A DNA stretch of 64,000 nt from Elgaria multicarinata webbii (lineage: Eukaryota; Chordata; Lepidosauria; Squamata; Anguidae): the NCBI RefSeq assembly GCF_023053635.1, contig NC_086171.1, positions 18,866,006 to 18,930,005 of the forward strand, given 5' to 3'. The translations under genes were made by a program, and so were the position numbers. Shown piece after piece: positions 11,101 through 22,103 of this stretch; the stretch's first letter is position 1; the number at the start of each line of letters is the position of its first letter. Below the pieces are notes generated by a model. It was given only the letters and a program-made list of their open reading frames with translations. It had not been told where the DNA came from and did no database searches.

Positions 11101-14100
11101 TGGTACATGGTTTCTTAATTTGTGCTGCTTCCAAATCTGAGTTTTTCAAGAATGCATAAGAGACACTCTACCATCTGACAGCTGTTTTGCAAAAGTAGAA
11201 ACCATCTGCAAATTGTCAGCAAAGCATGTTTCGTTTTACTGGTACAATGAGTAATATTTATGATCCCACAATATTTATGAGGTGCAGAACTGCATTCAGT
11301 TGTACAGTTATCTTGTAGTTCTTGTAGGATAGACGTGGTGTCTATCCTAGCCTCAAATAATGCACATATTAGCTGTTTCCAGTTGTAGGAATTGTTTGTT
11401 TAGTCCAGATGGCGAATTCTCAAGAAATGTGTCAATGAGTGGAAGATATTAAAGCATGTTAGTCTGACTCTTTTACAATATGTTTTGCATTAGGTTCCAA
11501 ATGTTCAGGGTTTCACAGTTGCTTTACTTGTGGATGTGGTCAGCCAGCATATACACATGAAACAGTAGTGGAAACAAAAGAGGAGCGCTTAGCCCAAGGA
11601 AAACCAGTGGGGCAAGATGTTCCTTATGCTGCAATGGGAGGACTAACTGGCTTTAGTTCACTAGCAGAAGGCTACATGAGACTCGATGATAGTGGGATAG
11701 GTAAGAATGCGGGACTTGAAAGATTATTTTGAGTTTACACCTGACTGTTTTTGTAGTAGTGATAGATCCAAAGTATTCCAGACAATTCAATCAGGTTACA
11801 ACTAATTAGTTTCAGAAACACCACTGTGATACCTTAATCCAATGGCATTCAAAATAAATGCTTTGTTTTGCCTAGTAATGTCTGATTACTAGGTAGGCTA
11901 GTTCAGCACCATGGTTTTTGACCTTATTGTTTAATCTTTTTATGAAGCCATTTGGAGAGATAATCTGGAGTTTTAGATTTGGGTAATGTTAATATGCTGA
12001 TGACACCCAGCTCTTTAAGCATTCAGATGTGGTTGTCATATCCCTAAACCAGTCTGGAAGCTGAGGACAATTGGTGAAGTCAAAGAAACAAATTGATTCC
12101 AGAATAGACACAGAAGTTGGGAGTTGTTCTGCCTTTTCTGGGTAGAGTACTTCTTGCTCTACAAGAGCAGTTTTCTAGCCTGGAGGATTGAAAACTGTAT
12201 ATCTTTACATGGTGCTGTCCTTGAAGATGACTTGGAAGCTATCAGGGGTGCAAAATGCCGCAGTCTTCTTCCATATGAATTTGTAGAGCTCTGGATTTCT
12301 CGCATAGAACAGGGGCTTGGAGTAGATGACCTATAATGATGGCCTCCAATGTTGTGATTCCTAATTTTGTGACAAGTGATTGGCTATTAACACTCTTCCA
12401 GACCTAATTGAACATTAGTGCTTGCCTTTAAAATCCTGCACGGCCTTGAAACTATGTATCTTAGAGCCGGGATAGGCAACATGGCACCAGTGGATACCAG
12501 AGTGCGCATAGACATCTTTTTCGGTGCCCGTTGAAGTGCCTTACAGGTCTTATTTTTTTAAAAATAAAGTTTCTTACTGGCAGCTAGGATTGCTTCAAAC
12601 CAAAGTGAGGGCCTCTAGCTGCTCCCATCTTCTTTTCCCTCTGGGCCACATGTGGGGCTCAGAGACATTTCTTAGGAAATTAAGATGGCAGTTGGCCACA
12701 GGCTGACACTTTTATCTGCAATATGTCTATTTTGTGGTAGTGCACAGGACAGTTTCTCAAATTTCCAAATGTGCCCATGAACTCAAAAAGTTTGCCTGTC
12801 CTTGTTTTAGTGATTGTCTCTCACTATATAATCTTATGCTGGTTATTATCTTTTGATCAAGCTATAGTACACACTAGTTTCTAGTACATTTTAAACCCCC
12901 CCCTTTATTTCTTGTTTTAAGGAGCACCTTCAACTCAGTTCCTAGAATCTCCTGTATCCAATGTGGATCATCCCTTTCTAAGAGCATTCCAAGGTCCTTC
13001 CAGTTCCATGCAAGCACACTCCCAGTTAACAGATGGTAATTAAATTAAATTACATTGTTTTTTTAAAAAAGAAAAGGTCATTGTATTGCCTGACTGAATA
13101 CACTTGAGCATTTTTAAAATTATCGTAATCTCAGTTTAGAATAAGGTTGCCTTTACGCCAGAGTAGGGCATCTCTGGGCTGTGAACTTAATCTATTCTGC
13201 ACAGGTTCCCCATCCAGCCTGCATAGCCTCCTTTGTTTTCTCTAGGGGCAGGACTTGGCCTCCAAGCCCCATCCCTGGAGGAATCTCTGCTGTTATCTCT
13301 GATCTGTGAGAGGGTGAGCAGTGTGTAGGGGAATACCCCATTGTTTCCAAATGCAGATCAAAGATAATATTGGAGATGCAGTGTGTGCAAAACCAGGGAC
13401 TCTGCCAGGAGCTTCTTCTAGAGCCAGCTAATATCATTCTCCGTGCTGGAAGAGACATGGAACCCCATGCCTTTCTCAGCACGGAGAAAGAGAAAATGGG
13501 CAGGGGAATTATGGTAATAGGTGTGAGCACGCCTACCGACACCATCTGGCCTGCAGAACTGAAGTAATTCCCCACCTTTGCTTTATGTCAAAGGAAGATA
13601 AGTGGCATAGTTTTGAATATGGTTGCAGCCTATAAAGGATTTTAGCTTACCACACATTTCAAAGTGTGTTCATTCTCGTAAGAATCCTGTGAATAGGAGG
13701 CTGAAGTACTAAGTAACAGAAGCTGCACTGAGTATTAGCCATTAAATTAAGATTGAACAGGCAATGTGTAAAGGAAAAGAGGTAGCAGACTCTAAGACCA
13801 AAAAAAGTGTGTGTGTGTGTGTGGATTAATATCCATAGGAATGTATCACCCAGTCTCTGGAATTCTGAGATTAACTCTTTCAAGGGAACTTTCTTCCAGG
13901 GTTCCCTGTCTAGCTTTGGACTTGGGAGTTGATGGGAAGGAGAGAAGATAGAGGGCTTATAAAAAAATTCACTGTGCCCTCTGGTGGATATGGGATACAT
14001 TTGCTTTATTTCACTACCCTTTATAGGCTTTAGTCTGTTGTGCTTGCTAGTAAACTTTGGATGGAACAGTAAGAGCCAATCAAGTGCAGGAGTGAGACTT

Positions 14101-15742
14101 ATTTACACATATTTCTAATACTATCATGCAAGTTAATTCAAGATGGCAGTTGTGTTTTCCATTTTCCCATCTAACATATGTGGCTCGTGAGGTTACTGGA
14201 GAGACAAGAGATCTGAAATATTTATTTGGAAAGAAGTCCCATTAAATTGAACGAGGCTTATTTCCCAGTAAGATATGTCAAGGATTTCTCTGAAATAAAT
14301 TTTAATTCCTTCAAGTCTAAACAGTTTTGGAACCAATAAAACTGTAGAAAAATAAAATAAAAATCTAATCAATAAATGTTGTTTTTAAGGAGGTGCAAGT
14401 ACAGCAATGCAAGTTTCAAGTTTAAGGAGACCTGACGAAGATGATATGGCTTATTTTGAAAGACAGTATCAAGCACGGGTAAGCATAGATAATTTAAAAC
14501 AGACACATTTATTTACAGTTGAAAATAATTTTTTGAATCATACATCTCAAATATTATTTTTAATTTGTTGATAACTTTGCTAAAATATGTTAGAAAATTA
14601 TACTGATATGTCAGAATCAAATGTAGCAGTGCGAGAAGGAAAAATTAGGTCTGTCAATGGGATATTGCAAAAGACAGAAATGGCTGTTGAGCATCAAATT
14701 TATATTGCAAACCAATGGGAGATTGCCTTCCAGCTGACATGTCTACAATGGAGGATTTCTATTGTCGTATCTGCAATTGTCTTAAAAAAAATTTATTACC
14801 TGGTTTAATTTTATAATTATATTAATACAAATTCAAAACAATACCACATCAGTAGCTGCTTATGTGACAGTGAAAAGTAACAGGAAGATACCTGACACTT
14901 AATAGGCAAAATTGTTGGAAGACTATCATTAATTGTTATGTTTATTCCATATTCTGCAAACACACAAGGGAAGAAGCATTCAGAAAAACATGTATGCTTC
15001 ATTCACAGCCCAGCATATCAAAATTTGCCATATAGCTTAATCAATTAAAGCTTGATTAAGTTGGTTAAGCTATTCAACTATTTAAGTGGTTCCTCCATGC
15101 ATGTTAAAGTGTGTAACAACTGCCTGGCCTTCACTGAGAGGAATAAGGGCTTTAGAGCCACCCATGTCCTCCTCTTCCTCCTCCTCCTCTAGTAGAGTGT
15201 CTGGAAGAAGGAATGAGAAGGTTTTATCCTGGTCCTCATACTTCCCCCTGGTTTCAATTACTATCTGAACACTATTTCAACCATGTTGCTGTGGCAGTGC
15301 AGCCTGAGAACTAATTCAAGTGTCTTTCCCTCAACTGCTGTTGTCTCATTAAACTTCCAGGAGGTGTCACAATCCGTAAGTCTCAGACATTCTGTGCCAA
15401 CTCATGGCAGCCTTTGTGTGGGGCTGCAACCTGATATTTAGTAAAGAAAATTTCTAATACTAAAGGGCAGGAAGAAATTAGCAACAATGCCACCATGTTT
15501 CTCTTCCTTATTTAGTTCTTTATAATGCCCTCTACATTGATGACCTTCATTATTAAAGCAAGGAACATTTCTCCTACAATTTCCAGAGACATTGCCATGT
15601 TATAGCATCTCCTTTCAGAGATTACTTCATATTTGCCTTCCAGCTGTCAAGTCTACAGTGGAAGTTTTCCTTTATCATATCTGATGTTGTCTAACATGAT
15701 TCTATTTCTGCCTGGTGGACTGTAGTCTAAAAAAGCTGATGA

Positions 15743-15773
<31 letters not shown>

Positions 15774-16906
15774 ATTATTATTATTATTATTATTTTGTTC
15801 GTCTTTGGCTCAGTTCAGACAACACATTTCTCAACGGTGGAGATTTTACCATTGAGAAACATGTTGTCTGGCGGGAAAACTCCACCCCATGGTAGAGGTT
15901 TTTTTTGGAAAACACTCCATGCTGAATATCCACGCTGTGCAGAGTTCCTGCACAACTGTTGTGTTGCGTGTTGTGTGACGGGCTCTGTGGAGTTTTCCGT
16001 TGTGTTGACTTTTTCCACTGGCTACAGAATTCCCTGACAAGAGCAGCAATGAGATACCATCGGGAGGACCGGGGGAGGAGAGAGAGCAGAGGAACTGTCA
16101 ATGAAACAACGCAATGGATTTTACTCAACTCCACGGTAGCCAACAGTCACACAACGGTGGCGTTAGAACATGTTGTGTGGGGAGTACCTCTTAAAAACTC
16201 AACCGCTGAGTGGAGTTTTCACACTGCATTGACTAACAGGTTGTCTGAAATGAGCCTTTAAATGCTACAAGACTCTTTGTTGTTTTTTCCAAGTGTATTT
16301 CTTGAAACATCTTTATACAGCTTTGCATGGAAGTGCACTGATATCTACTTGCTACAGTTTTTTTGAACACAAATTGAAAGCATTCTAGACTATGGTAGTG
16401 CTTCTAGGTTTGAGGTGGCATCCCAACAACTGGCTACAGCTCAGCTAGTTGAAGAAGTTTGTTTTTTACTTTTCTTACCTACTGCAAATGTTCTCTTTCT
16501 CATATCACATACTCTTTACACTTCTCAGAATTGTGATGTAGAAAGATGGTAGTGCATGTTCTACATCAGCTGTCAAAAGTAGTGGTCAATTGCAATTGGG
16601 AAAGAAAGGAACTAGAAGATAAATAGCAGTTCAGAGTGGCACACATTGGGAATTGAAATGTAGCTGAATGCTGATGGAGAAAACTGATCTGATTTGGGTT
16701 GCTGACGTTAGGACAAGGTTTCATGAAGTTTTGCAGGAAGTGAGCATGGCTCAGTCTGTGAAGCAGTTCACTTCCATAGCTACTTGCTCTGGAAATCAAA
16801 ATATATAATTTTATACGTGTATATATTTTATTCTTCATTACAGTTAAAACAAGAGAAGGCTGCAAAACAGAAAGGAAAAGGTCCGGTGCCATCAAAGAAT
16901 TCATGA
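8012..16906 (+). CDS. FAM221A: FAM221A, seven coding exons, complete
   Basis: Exons 8012-8076, 10028-10201, 10709-10899, 11494-11700, 12922-13035, 14390-14478 and 16844-16906 join in phase to 300 residues; human FAM221A (C7orf46) is about 298 and aligns along its length by memory. It begins MERLTLQPG and has a well conserved block IVGEDDGGK (23-31). A cysteine-rich central region (about 72-163: PCFCTHR, CRVSRCPCKS, RCRCKHFSDQH, CSTCSKCSGFHSCFTCGCG) looks metal-binding. A conserved PYAAMGGLTGFSSLAEGYMR block lies around 187-206, and the basic tail is Lys-rich (281-300). Molecular function is unknown in any species I know of. All introns show GT-AG ends. The start is fixed by the CpG island and the human N-terminus. 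Confidence 0.95.
8389..8468. repeat. TTGGACTACAACTCCC-type palindromic MITE, copy 1
   Basis: GTTGTTGAACTGCAACTCCC pairs with GGGGGTTGCAGTCCAACGAC. The same fold-back family occurs at 22000, 26645, 41424, 50930 and 60576. Confidence 0.65.
8741..8960 (+). repeat. L2-type LINE 3' end, old copy
   Basis: TTTTATTTTG... then CCTGGGAGCTTTGGCTATAG and GGAATAAATAAA: a diverged version of the LINE tail. Confidence 0.55.
8988..9177 (-). repeat. CORE/MIR-type tRNA SINE, old minus-strand copy
   Basis: On the plus strand it reads CCTATCCTCACAACATTCAT, GAGTGGGGATTTGAAACCCT and a tRNA-like end, matching the younger copies at 30281 and 53166. Confidence 0.6.
9205..9275 (+). repeat. L2-type LINE tail fragment
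   Basis: TTGTATACCGCCTTTAGTTC followed by GGATATAAATATAGTAAATA. Confidence 0.5.
9276..9634. other. FAM221A intron 1 remainder: nothing recognised
   Basis: AT-rich, no feature seen. The same holds for 9727-10027, 10202-10708, 10900-11493 and 11701-12463 (FAM221A introns 1-4). Confidence 0.4.
9635..9726. repeat. GCAATCCTAT-type palindromic repeat, copy 3
   Basis: GGCTGCAATCGTATACTTGC ... CCATTGAACTCAATAGAACT ... ACATATAGGATTGCATTGT: both arms and the central palindrome are present. Confidence 0.7.
10028..10201 (+). CDS. FAM221A: FAM221A coding exon 2
   Basis: Acceptor TTTACAG, donor GTGAGG at 10202. Encodes residues 23-79 with IVGEDDGGK, LQNRLYVSWRSP and PCFCTH. Confidence 0.95.
10709..10899 (+). 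CDS. FAM221A: FAM221A coding exon 3 (Cys-rich)
   Basis: Acceptor TTTTCCAG, donor GTAAGT at 10900. Encodes residues 81-143 including RCRCKHFSDQHSAAPGF; phase-1 end. Confidence 0.95.
11494..11700 (+). CDS. FAM221A: FAM221A coding exon 4
   Basis: Acceptor GCATTAG, donor GTAAGA at 11701. Encodes residues 145-212: SKCSGFHSCFTCGCGQPAY and the strongly conserved AAMGGLTGFSSLAEGYMRLD. Confidence 0.95.
12464..12808. mobile_element. non-autonomous hAT-like element
   Basis: Ends GCCGGGATAGGCAACATGG and (reverse complement) AACAAGGACAGGCAAAC resemble the classic hAT 'CAGGGGTAGGCAAC' ends. The interior AATTAAGATGGCAGTTGG recurs in the copy at 58538. Confidence 0.5.
12922..13035 (+). CDS. FAM221A: FAM221A coding exon 5
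   Basis: Acceptor TTTTAAG, donor GTAATT at 13036. Encodes a Ser-rich linker, residues 214-250 (FLESPVSNVDHPFLRAFQ). Confidence 0.92.
13036..14389. other. FAM221A intron 5
   Basis: No gene recognised. A (TG)n microsatellite lies at about 13807-13823. Overlapping ORFs on opposite strands at 13192-13575 lack any protein signature. About 14232-14272 is a degenerate GCAATCCTAT-type fragment. Confidence 0.4.
14390..14478 (+). CDS. FAM221A: FAM221A coding exon 6
   Basis: Acceptor TTTTTAAG, donor GTAAGC at 14479. Encodes residues 252-280 with SSLRRPDEDDMAYFERQYQ. Confidence 0.93.
14479..15745. other. FAM221A intron 6, proximal part: nothing recognised
   Basis: AT-rich DNA with a short (TCC)n run near 15168-15190. 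TTCCAGCTG segments at about 14729 and 15640 suggest an internal duplication of TGCCTTCCAGCTGNCANGTC words, but no named element. Confidence 0.3.
15746..15796. repeat. (TTA)n microsatellite
   Basis: About 17 ATT/TTA units with one interruption, immediately 5' of the DNA transposon at 15807. Confidence 0.9.
15807..16256. mobile_element. non-autonomous DNA transposon (450 bp), GGCTCAGTTCAGACAAC ends
   Basis: Left GGCTCAGTTCAGACAAC and the reverse complement of the right end, GGCTCATTTCAGACAAC, match at 16 of 17 bases. TTT flanks both sides, a possible 3-bp target duplication. The interior is made of inverted GTTGTGTG/CACACAAC words. The TIR resembles that of 38045-39269. Confidence 0.75.
16257..16843. 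other. FAM221A intron 6, distal part: nothing recognised
   Basis: No supported feature. The minus-strand ORF 16566-16913 overlaps the last exon and has no protein features. Confidence 0.4.
16844..16906 (+). CDS. FAM221A: FAM221A coding exon 7 (terminal)
   Basis: Acceptor CATTACAG. Encodes the Lys-rich C-terminus LKQEKAAKQKGKGPVPSKNS and a TGA stop. Confidence 0.93.
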   Translation, partial: LKQEKAAKQKGKGPVPSKNS

Positions 16907-17445
16907 CAACCAATAAACAGAGGAATACCTTTTATTAATTACCACTGATCAGCACTTTGAAATGTTTACTTTCAGGTTCTATATCCAATGTTAGTCCTAG
17001 TTAGAATAGACCCATTGAAATAAATGGGACTTTAGTTAATCTGTTATTGGATATAACCCATTGGATACAACCCTTAATGATTACTGAAGTTTCTATTAAA
17101 TCTGTTGCATTTAATGCAATCAAAATACATGGTAATGTGTCTATTCCTTTTCAGACACTAAAGCAAAATTATTTTATCCAGCTGTCTTCATGTACTGTAA
17201 GAAAACTCTTTTCTTACCTACATGTTAAGTATCAATTGAACTACTCCAGCTTTGAAGATGGAAGACCAGACTGTAAATTTGCAAAGATTAATTAATTTAC
17301 TTGTATCAGTTTTTGGTTATAGCCATTAGAAGCTCCTTTTCATCTGCACACATTTGTACCATCACTCAGAGAGATAGTGTATTTGTTTTCTGTATTACAT
17401 GGCTTTTAAACTTGGTGATTTCTCTCTAATAAAAAATAATGAAAA
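16907..17445 (+). other. FAM221A: FAM221A 3' UTR with poly(A) signal
   Basis: AT-rich sequence after the stop, with an AATAAA at 17428-17433 as a plausible cleavage signal. About 16980-17045 carries a degenerate palindrome around ACCCATTGAAATAAATGGG. Confidence 0.5.
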
Positions 17446-17825
17446 ATGTCAAGAAAATATCAATGATAAAAACTGATCTCCAGATTTGAAATGATGGCAT
17501 GAGGCCAAAGTACTCCTAAAATAAGACTGCTAATTTTAAACTACTTTCATAGGATTAAAATAATAACCTTAATAGTACACTCAACGAACAGCATTTTAGC
17601 TTGTATATTATTATATCAATCAAAACAGGATAAGATGATGATAGGAGGTTGGCTTCTTTGGTAATAAGATGCCAATACTTACACATTCATGACCGCTACT
17701 TTCATTATAGGCTGAGAAAATTAGATTGCTTTAGCTGAAACCATACAGACTAGATGTAATCCCAATACTATGCATGTAAATTACTCTGAAATAAGTTCTA
17801 CTCTATTAAATGAAACCTATTCATA

Positions 17826-18525
17826 ACATAAGAGCCATGCAGGATCATACCAAAGACAATTCTAGTCCATCATTGTGATCACAAAGTAGCCAACTAGATG
17901 GCCATGGGAAGCCAACAAGCAGGGCATGAGGGCAATAGTCGCCTCCCACTCATGTTCTCTAGCAACTGGTATATAGAAGCATACTGCTTTGGATACTGAA
18001 GGTACCGTATCAGCCATTATCCTCCATAATTTGTCTAATCCCCTCTTAAAGCCATCCAAGTTGGTGGCCATCATAACATCTTGTAGTAGTGACTTCCATA
18101 GTTTTAACTATGTGCTGTGTAAAGTACATTCTTTTATCTGTTCTGAATTTCTCATCATTCAGCTTCATGGGATGATACCAGCAGGTTCTAGTATTGAGAA
18201 GAAAAAAACTTCTCCCCCTTGCTTGCCTTGTTTCTAAGCAAAGTACCCCTAACGTATCCTTTCCTGTTCTAGCCCCTTGATCATTTCTCCCCTTTTCTCA
18301 GCCTTTTTCCAGCTCTACAATATCCTTTTTGAGATGCTGTCACGACAAGTATACACAGTATTCCAAGTTTCGTCACAGTATAGGTGTATATAAAGGCATT
18401 ATAACATTGGCAGTTTTATTTTCTGTTTGTTTTCTAATTATGCCCAACATAGGATTTTCCTTTTTAACAGCAGCTGCACACTTGGTTCACATTTTCATCA
18501 CCTCAAGATCTATTCGCCATTAAGT
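17826..18525 (+). repeat. old unclassified interspersed repeat (AAGAGCCATGC family), long copy
   Basis: Begins CATAACATAAGAGCCATGC. It contains CCATCCAAGTTGGTGGCCAT, CAGCTTCATGGGATGA and, near the end, CCAGCTCTACAATATCCTTT. Parts recur at 31126, 36985, 49333 and 56640. I recognise it as a widespread reptile repeat but cannot name its class. Confidence 0.55.
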
Positions 18526-18548
18526 ATTCGTAGGATGAGAGCCTGACA

Positions 18549-18636
18549 GTGTAATCCTAAACATGTTCACTCAGAAGTAAGTCCCAGTGAGCACACTGGG
18601 GTTACTTCATAGTAAGGATGCTTAGGCTTGCACTGT
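18549..18636. repeat. GCAATCCTAT-type palindromic repeat, copy 4
   Basis: GTAATCCTAAACATGTTCAC, TCAGAAGTAAGTCCCAGTGA, ending AGGCTTGCACTGTTC. Confidence 0.65.
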
Positions 18637-18843
18637 TCTATATAATATAATATATAATCTATGTATTTGTTAATATAGTACTGTTAAATTATCAGTCTGC
18701 TTTGTAGTTGGACTTCTTAAAGCACAATCTACTCCCCTTACTCTTTAAAGATCCTTTAGAAGTGGGGGCATGGATATCCACTGAAGCAGTGAATGCATAT
18801 TCCTAACTGCATGTTAGCATTTGTCTGATTATTCCAGAAGGTC

Positions 18844-20532
18844 TTGTTCAGCTTGCTCTCGGGTCTGGTGGTGCTGCTGCTGAATGCCAGGTCAGTCCAA
18901 AATAAAATCTCTCTCATCCATGATCTGATTGTGGATGAGGGGGCTGACCTGGTATGCATCACTGAGACCTGGGTGGGTGAACTGGGAGAGGTTGCTCTCA
19001 CCCAGCTCTGCCCTCCTGGGTACTCAGTGCAGCACCAGCACAGACTCGAGGGCCGGGGAGGGGGGGTTGCCGTGGTCTATAGGAATACAATCTCCCTCTC
19101 TAGGCTTCCTGTTCAGTCGAGTGCTGGTCTGGAGTGTTTGTACTGTGTGTTGGGTACTCGAGACAGATTAGGGATTCTGCTGGTGTACCGTCCACCTCGC
19201 TGCCCCACAGTCTCCCTGCCTGAGCTGACGGAGGTTGTCTCGGACCTGGTGTTGAGGACCCCCAGGATGGTGGTTCTGGGGGATCTCAACTTCCATGCCG
19301 AGGCTGCTGTATCCGGAGCGGCTCAGGACTTCATGGCTGCCATGACAACCATGGGGCTGTCTCAACATGTCATCGGCCCAACACACGCAAAGGGACACAC
19401 GCTTGATCTGGTTTTCTCGACTGGGCAGGAGGATGGTGATCTGGAAGTGGGGGAACTAACATCTACCCCCTTGTCATGGTCAGATCACTTCCTACTGAGG
19501 TTTAGACTCTTGGCGGCCTTTCCCCTCTGCAAGGGTGGGGGGCCTATTAAAATGGTCTGCCCCCGGAGGCTAATGGACTCCGAAGGATTCCAGAGGGCTC
19601 TGGGGGATTTTCCTGCTGATATGGCCGGTGCTCCTGTCGAAGCCCAGGTCGCTCTGTGGAATGCAGAGATGACTCGGGCGGTTGACACGATCGCGCCCAA
19701 GCGTCCTCTCCCTCTGAGCAGAGCCCGGTCAGCTCCTTGGTATACACCTGAGCTGAGGGCGATGAAGCAAGAGGGGAGACGGCTAGAACGCAGGTGGAGG
19801 AAAACTCGTGCTGGGTCTGATCGAACACGGGTTAGAGCTCACTATCGAGCCTACTCTGTGGCGGTGAGGGTGGCAAAGAGACAGTTCTTTTCCACCAGCA
19901 TTGCATCTTCTCAGTGTCGTCCGGCGGAGCTTTTCTGGGTGGTTCGCGGCCTGTTACACTCTGGGCCAGGGCGAGAGATGGTGGAACCCTCGGTAGGACG
20001 CTGTGACGAGTTTGCACGGCACTTTGAAGATAAAGTCGCTCAGATTCGTCATGAATTGGACACCACACTTAATGCAGCTCCACTAGTAGAGGCGTTCAGA
20101 GCGCCGTCCGGTTCAGTTTTATTGGATGAGCTTCAGTTATTGAGGCCCGAGGATGTGGACAAGGTGCTTGGCCAAGTCCGGTCGACCACCTGTGTGCTTG
20201 ACCCTTGCCCCTCGTGGCTCATTACATCAAATAAGGAGGGGATCGCCGGCTGGGTCCAGGAGGTTGTAAATGCCTCCTTGAGAGAGGGAGTGGTGCCGGC
20301 CTCTTTAAAAGAGGCAGTAATTAGACCACTCCTGAAGAAGCCTAACCTGGACCTGGAGGATGTTAACAACTACAGGCCGGTGGCTAATATCCCTTTCCTG
20401 GGCAAGGTGCTTGAGCGGGTGGTTGCAGGACAACTCCAGGCACTCTTGAATGAAACATTATCTAGATCCATTTCAATCGGGTTTCAGGCCTGGTTTTGGA
20501 ACGGAAACTGCCTTGGTCGCCCTGTGGGATGA
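18844..20532 (+). pseudogene. LINE ORF2, endonuclease and N-terminal RT portion
   Basis: 562 codons open. Endonuclease residues about 1-230 end with the SDH motif; after a linker, the RT entry EAVIRPLLKKPNLDLEDVNN and NYRPVANIPFLGKVLE follow. The last about 25 residues after the frameshift are out of frame. Confidence 0.85.
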
Positions 20533-21697
20533 CCTCTGTCGGGAGAGAGACAGGGGGAGTGCGACCCTGTTGATTCTCCTGGACCTCTCAGCGGCCTTCG
20601 ATACCATCGACCATGGTATCCTTTTGGATAGGTTGTCTGAGCTGGGAGTTGGAGGCACTGCGTTGCAGTGGTTCCGCTCCTACTTGGATGGCCGATTCCA
20701 GAAGGTGGTGCTGGGGGATTATTGCTCTGTGCCGTGGCTCCTAAGCCATGGGGTTCCACAGGGCTCTATCTTATCCCCTATGCTGTTTAACATATACATG
20801 AAGCCGCTGGGGGAGGTTATCCGGAGATGTGGACTGAGGTGTCATCAATATGCGGATGATACCCAGCTCTACCTTTCCTTTTCATCAAACCCAGGTGAGG
20901 CAGTGACTGTTCTGAACCAGTGCCTGAGCACGGTAATGGACTGGATGAGGGCTAACAAACACAGACTCAATCCAGACAAGACGGAGGTACTGTTAGCGGG
21001 TGGTTTATCTGTCCGGCGAGGTGATGTTTGCCCTGTCCTGGACGGGGTTGCACTCTCCCTAAAGGATCAGGTCCGTAGTTTGGGGGTGCTCTTCGATCCA
21101 GAACTGTCACTTGAGGCACAGGTGAACTCAGTGGCAAAGAGCACCTTTTATCAGCTTAGGTTGATATACCAACTACGCCCTTATCTGGACAGAGATAGCC
21201 TAGCTACAGTTATCCATGCTCTGATAACCTCTCGCTTGGATTACTGCAATGCGTTATACGTGGGGCTGCCTTTGAAAACGGTCCGGAAGCTTCAGCTGGT
21301 ACAAAATAGGGCAGCCCGTTTACTAATAGGGACTGGCCGGCGAGATCACATTACGCCAGTCCTTTTCCAGCTTCATTGGCTGCCAGTCTAGGTCCAGGCC
21401 CGATTCAAAGTGCTGGTATTGACATTTAAAGCCCTAAACGGTTTGGGGCCAGGTTATCTGAAGGAACGCCTCCTCCCATATGTACCTACCCGGACCTTAA
21501 GATCGTCTACAGGGGCCCTTCTCCGTGAGCCCCTGCCAAAGGAAGTGAGGCAGGTGGCTACTAGGAGGAGAGCTTTCTCCGCTGTAGCACCCCGGTTGTG
21601 GAACGAGCTCCCCAGAGAGGTCCGCCTGGCGCCTACACTGTACTGCTTTCGTCGCCAGCTGAAGACCTTTTTATTCACTCAGTATTTTAACACTTAA
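20450..21697 (+). pseudogene. LINE ORF2, RT catalytic core and C-terminus
   Basis: Continues the RT in the next frame from YLDPFQSGFRPG through YADD and VRSLGVLFD to LLFQLHWLPV. After a single in-frame stop at 21389-21391 it goes on as FKVLVLTFKALNGLGPGYLK to the natural C-terminus. Confidence 0.85.
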
Positions 21698-21999
21698 TTT
21701 TAACTTAAATTTAAATTTTACTGTTTTAACTCTGTATTTTAATCTTATAATCAACTTTGCTGTGTGGTTTTATTCTGGTTGCGCTTTTTATACTGTATTT
21801 CGTAATTGTGTTTTTAACCTGTTGGATGTTTTTTGTGGTTTTAATTTTTGTGAACCGCCCAGAGAGCTTCGGCTATTGGTGGTATAAAAATGTAATAAAT
21901 AAATAAAATAAAATAAAATAAAGAGACTAAACTCTAATGAGAATGATTGTAGTGGATGGGTTGAAATGAATTAATATGTGTAGCTCATGCATATAGAAT

Positions 22000-22103
22000 C
22001 TGTGGCCTTCCAGGTGTGGCTGCACTACAACTCCCTCTCTGACCATTGACCATACTATCTGGGGCTGATGGGAGTTGACGTCCAACATTTGGAGAGCCAC
22101 AGG
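22000..22103. repeat. TTGGACTACAACTCCC-type palindromic MITE, copy 2 (full length)
   Basis: CTGTGGCCTTCCAGGTGTGG ... ACTACAACTCC pairs with GGAGTTGACGTCCAACATTT ... GAGAGCCACAGG. Confidence 0.75.

Larger units (their letters stand above)
18838..21920 (+). mobile_element. 5'-truncated L2-type (CR1/L2 clade) LINE with endonuclease and reverse transcriptase
   Basis: The reading starts inside an APE-type endonuclease (LLNARSVQNK, CITETW, VVLGDLNFHAEA, SDHFLLRF), then a reverse transcriptase (FRPGFGTETALV, LDLSAAFDTIDH, HGVPQGSILSP, YADD at 20849-20860), then the C-terminal SFRRQLKTFLF block. The 3' UTR ends GAACCGCCCAGAGAGCTTCG and (AAATA)n. The frame is open 18844 to about 20455, shifts by one base near 20450-20465, continues to a TAG at 21389-21391 and then stays open to 21694. 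Only two breaks over 2.8 kb indicate a fairly young insertion. No upstream ORF1 is seen, so the 5' part is missing. The clade call rests on the RT motifs and tail by memory. Confidence 0.9.

Noticed and set aside
13192-13575. paired ORFs on both strands in FAM221A intron 5
   Set aside because: Neither has recognisable motifs, splice support or codon-like composition.
15086-15268. short ORF with a Ser run
   Set aside because: The run comes from a (TCC)n microsatellite inside an intron.
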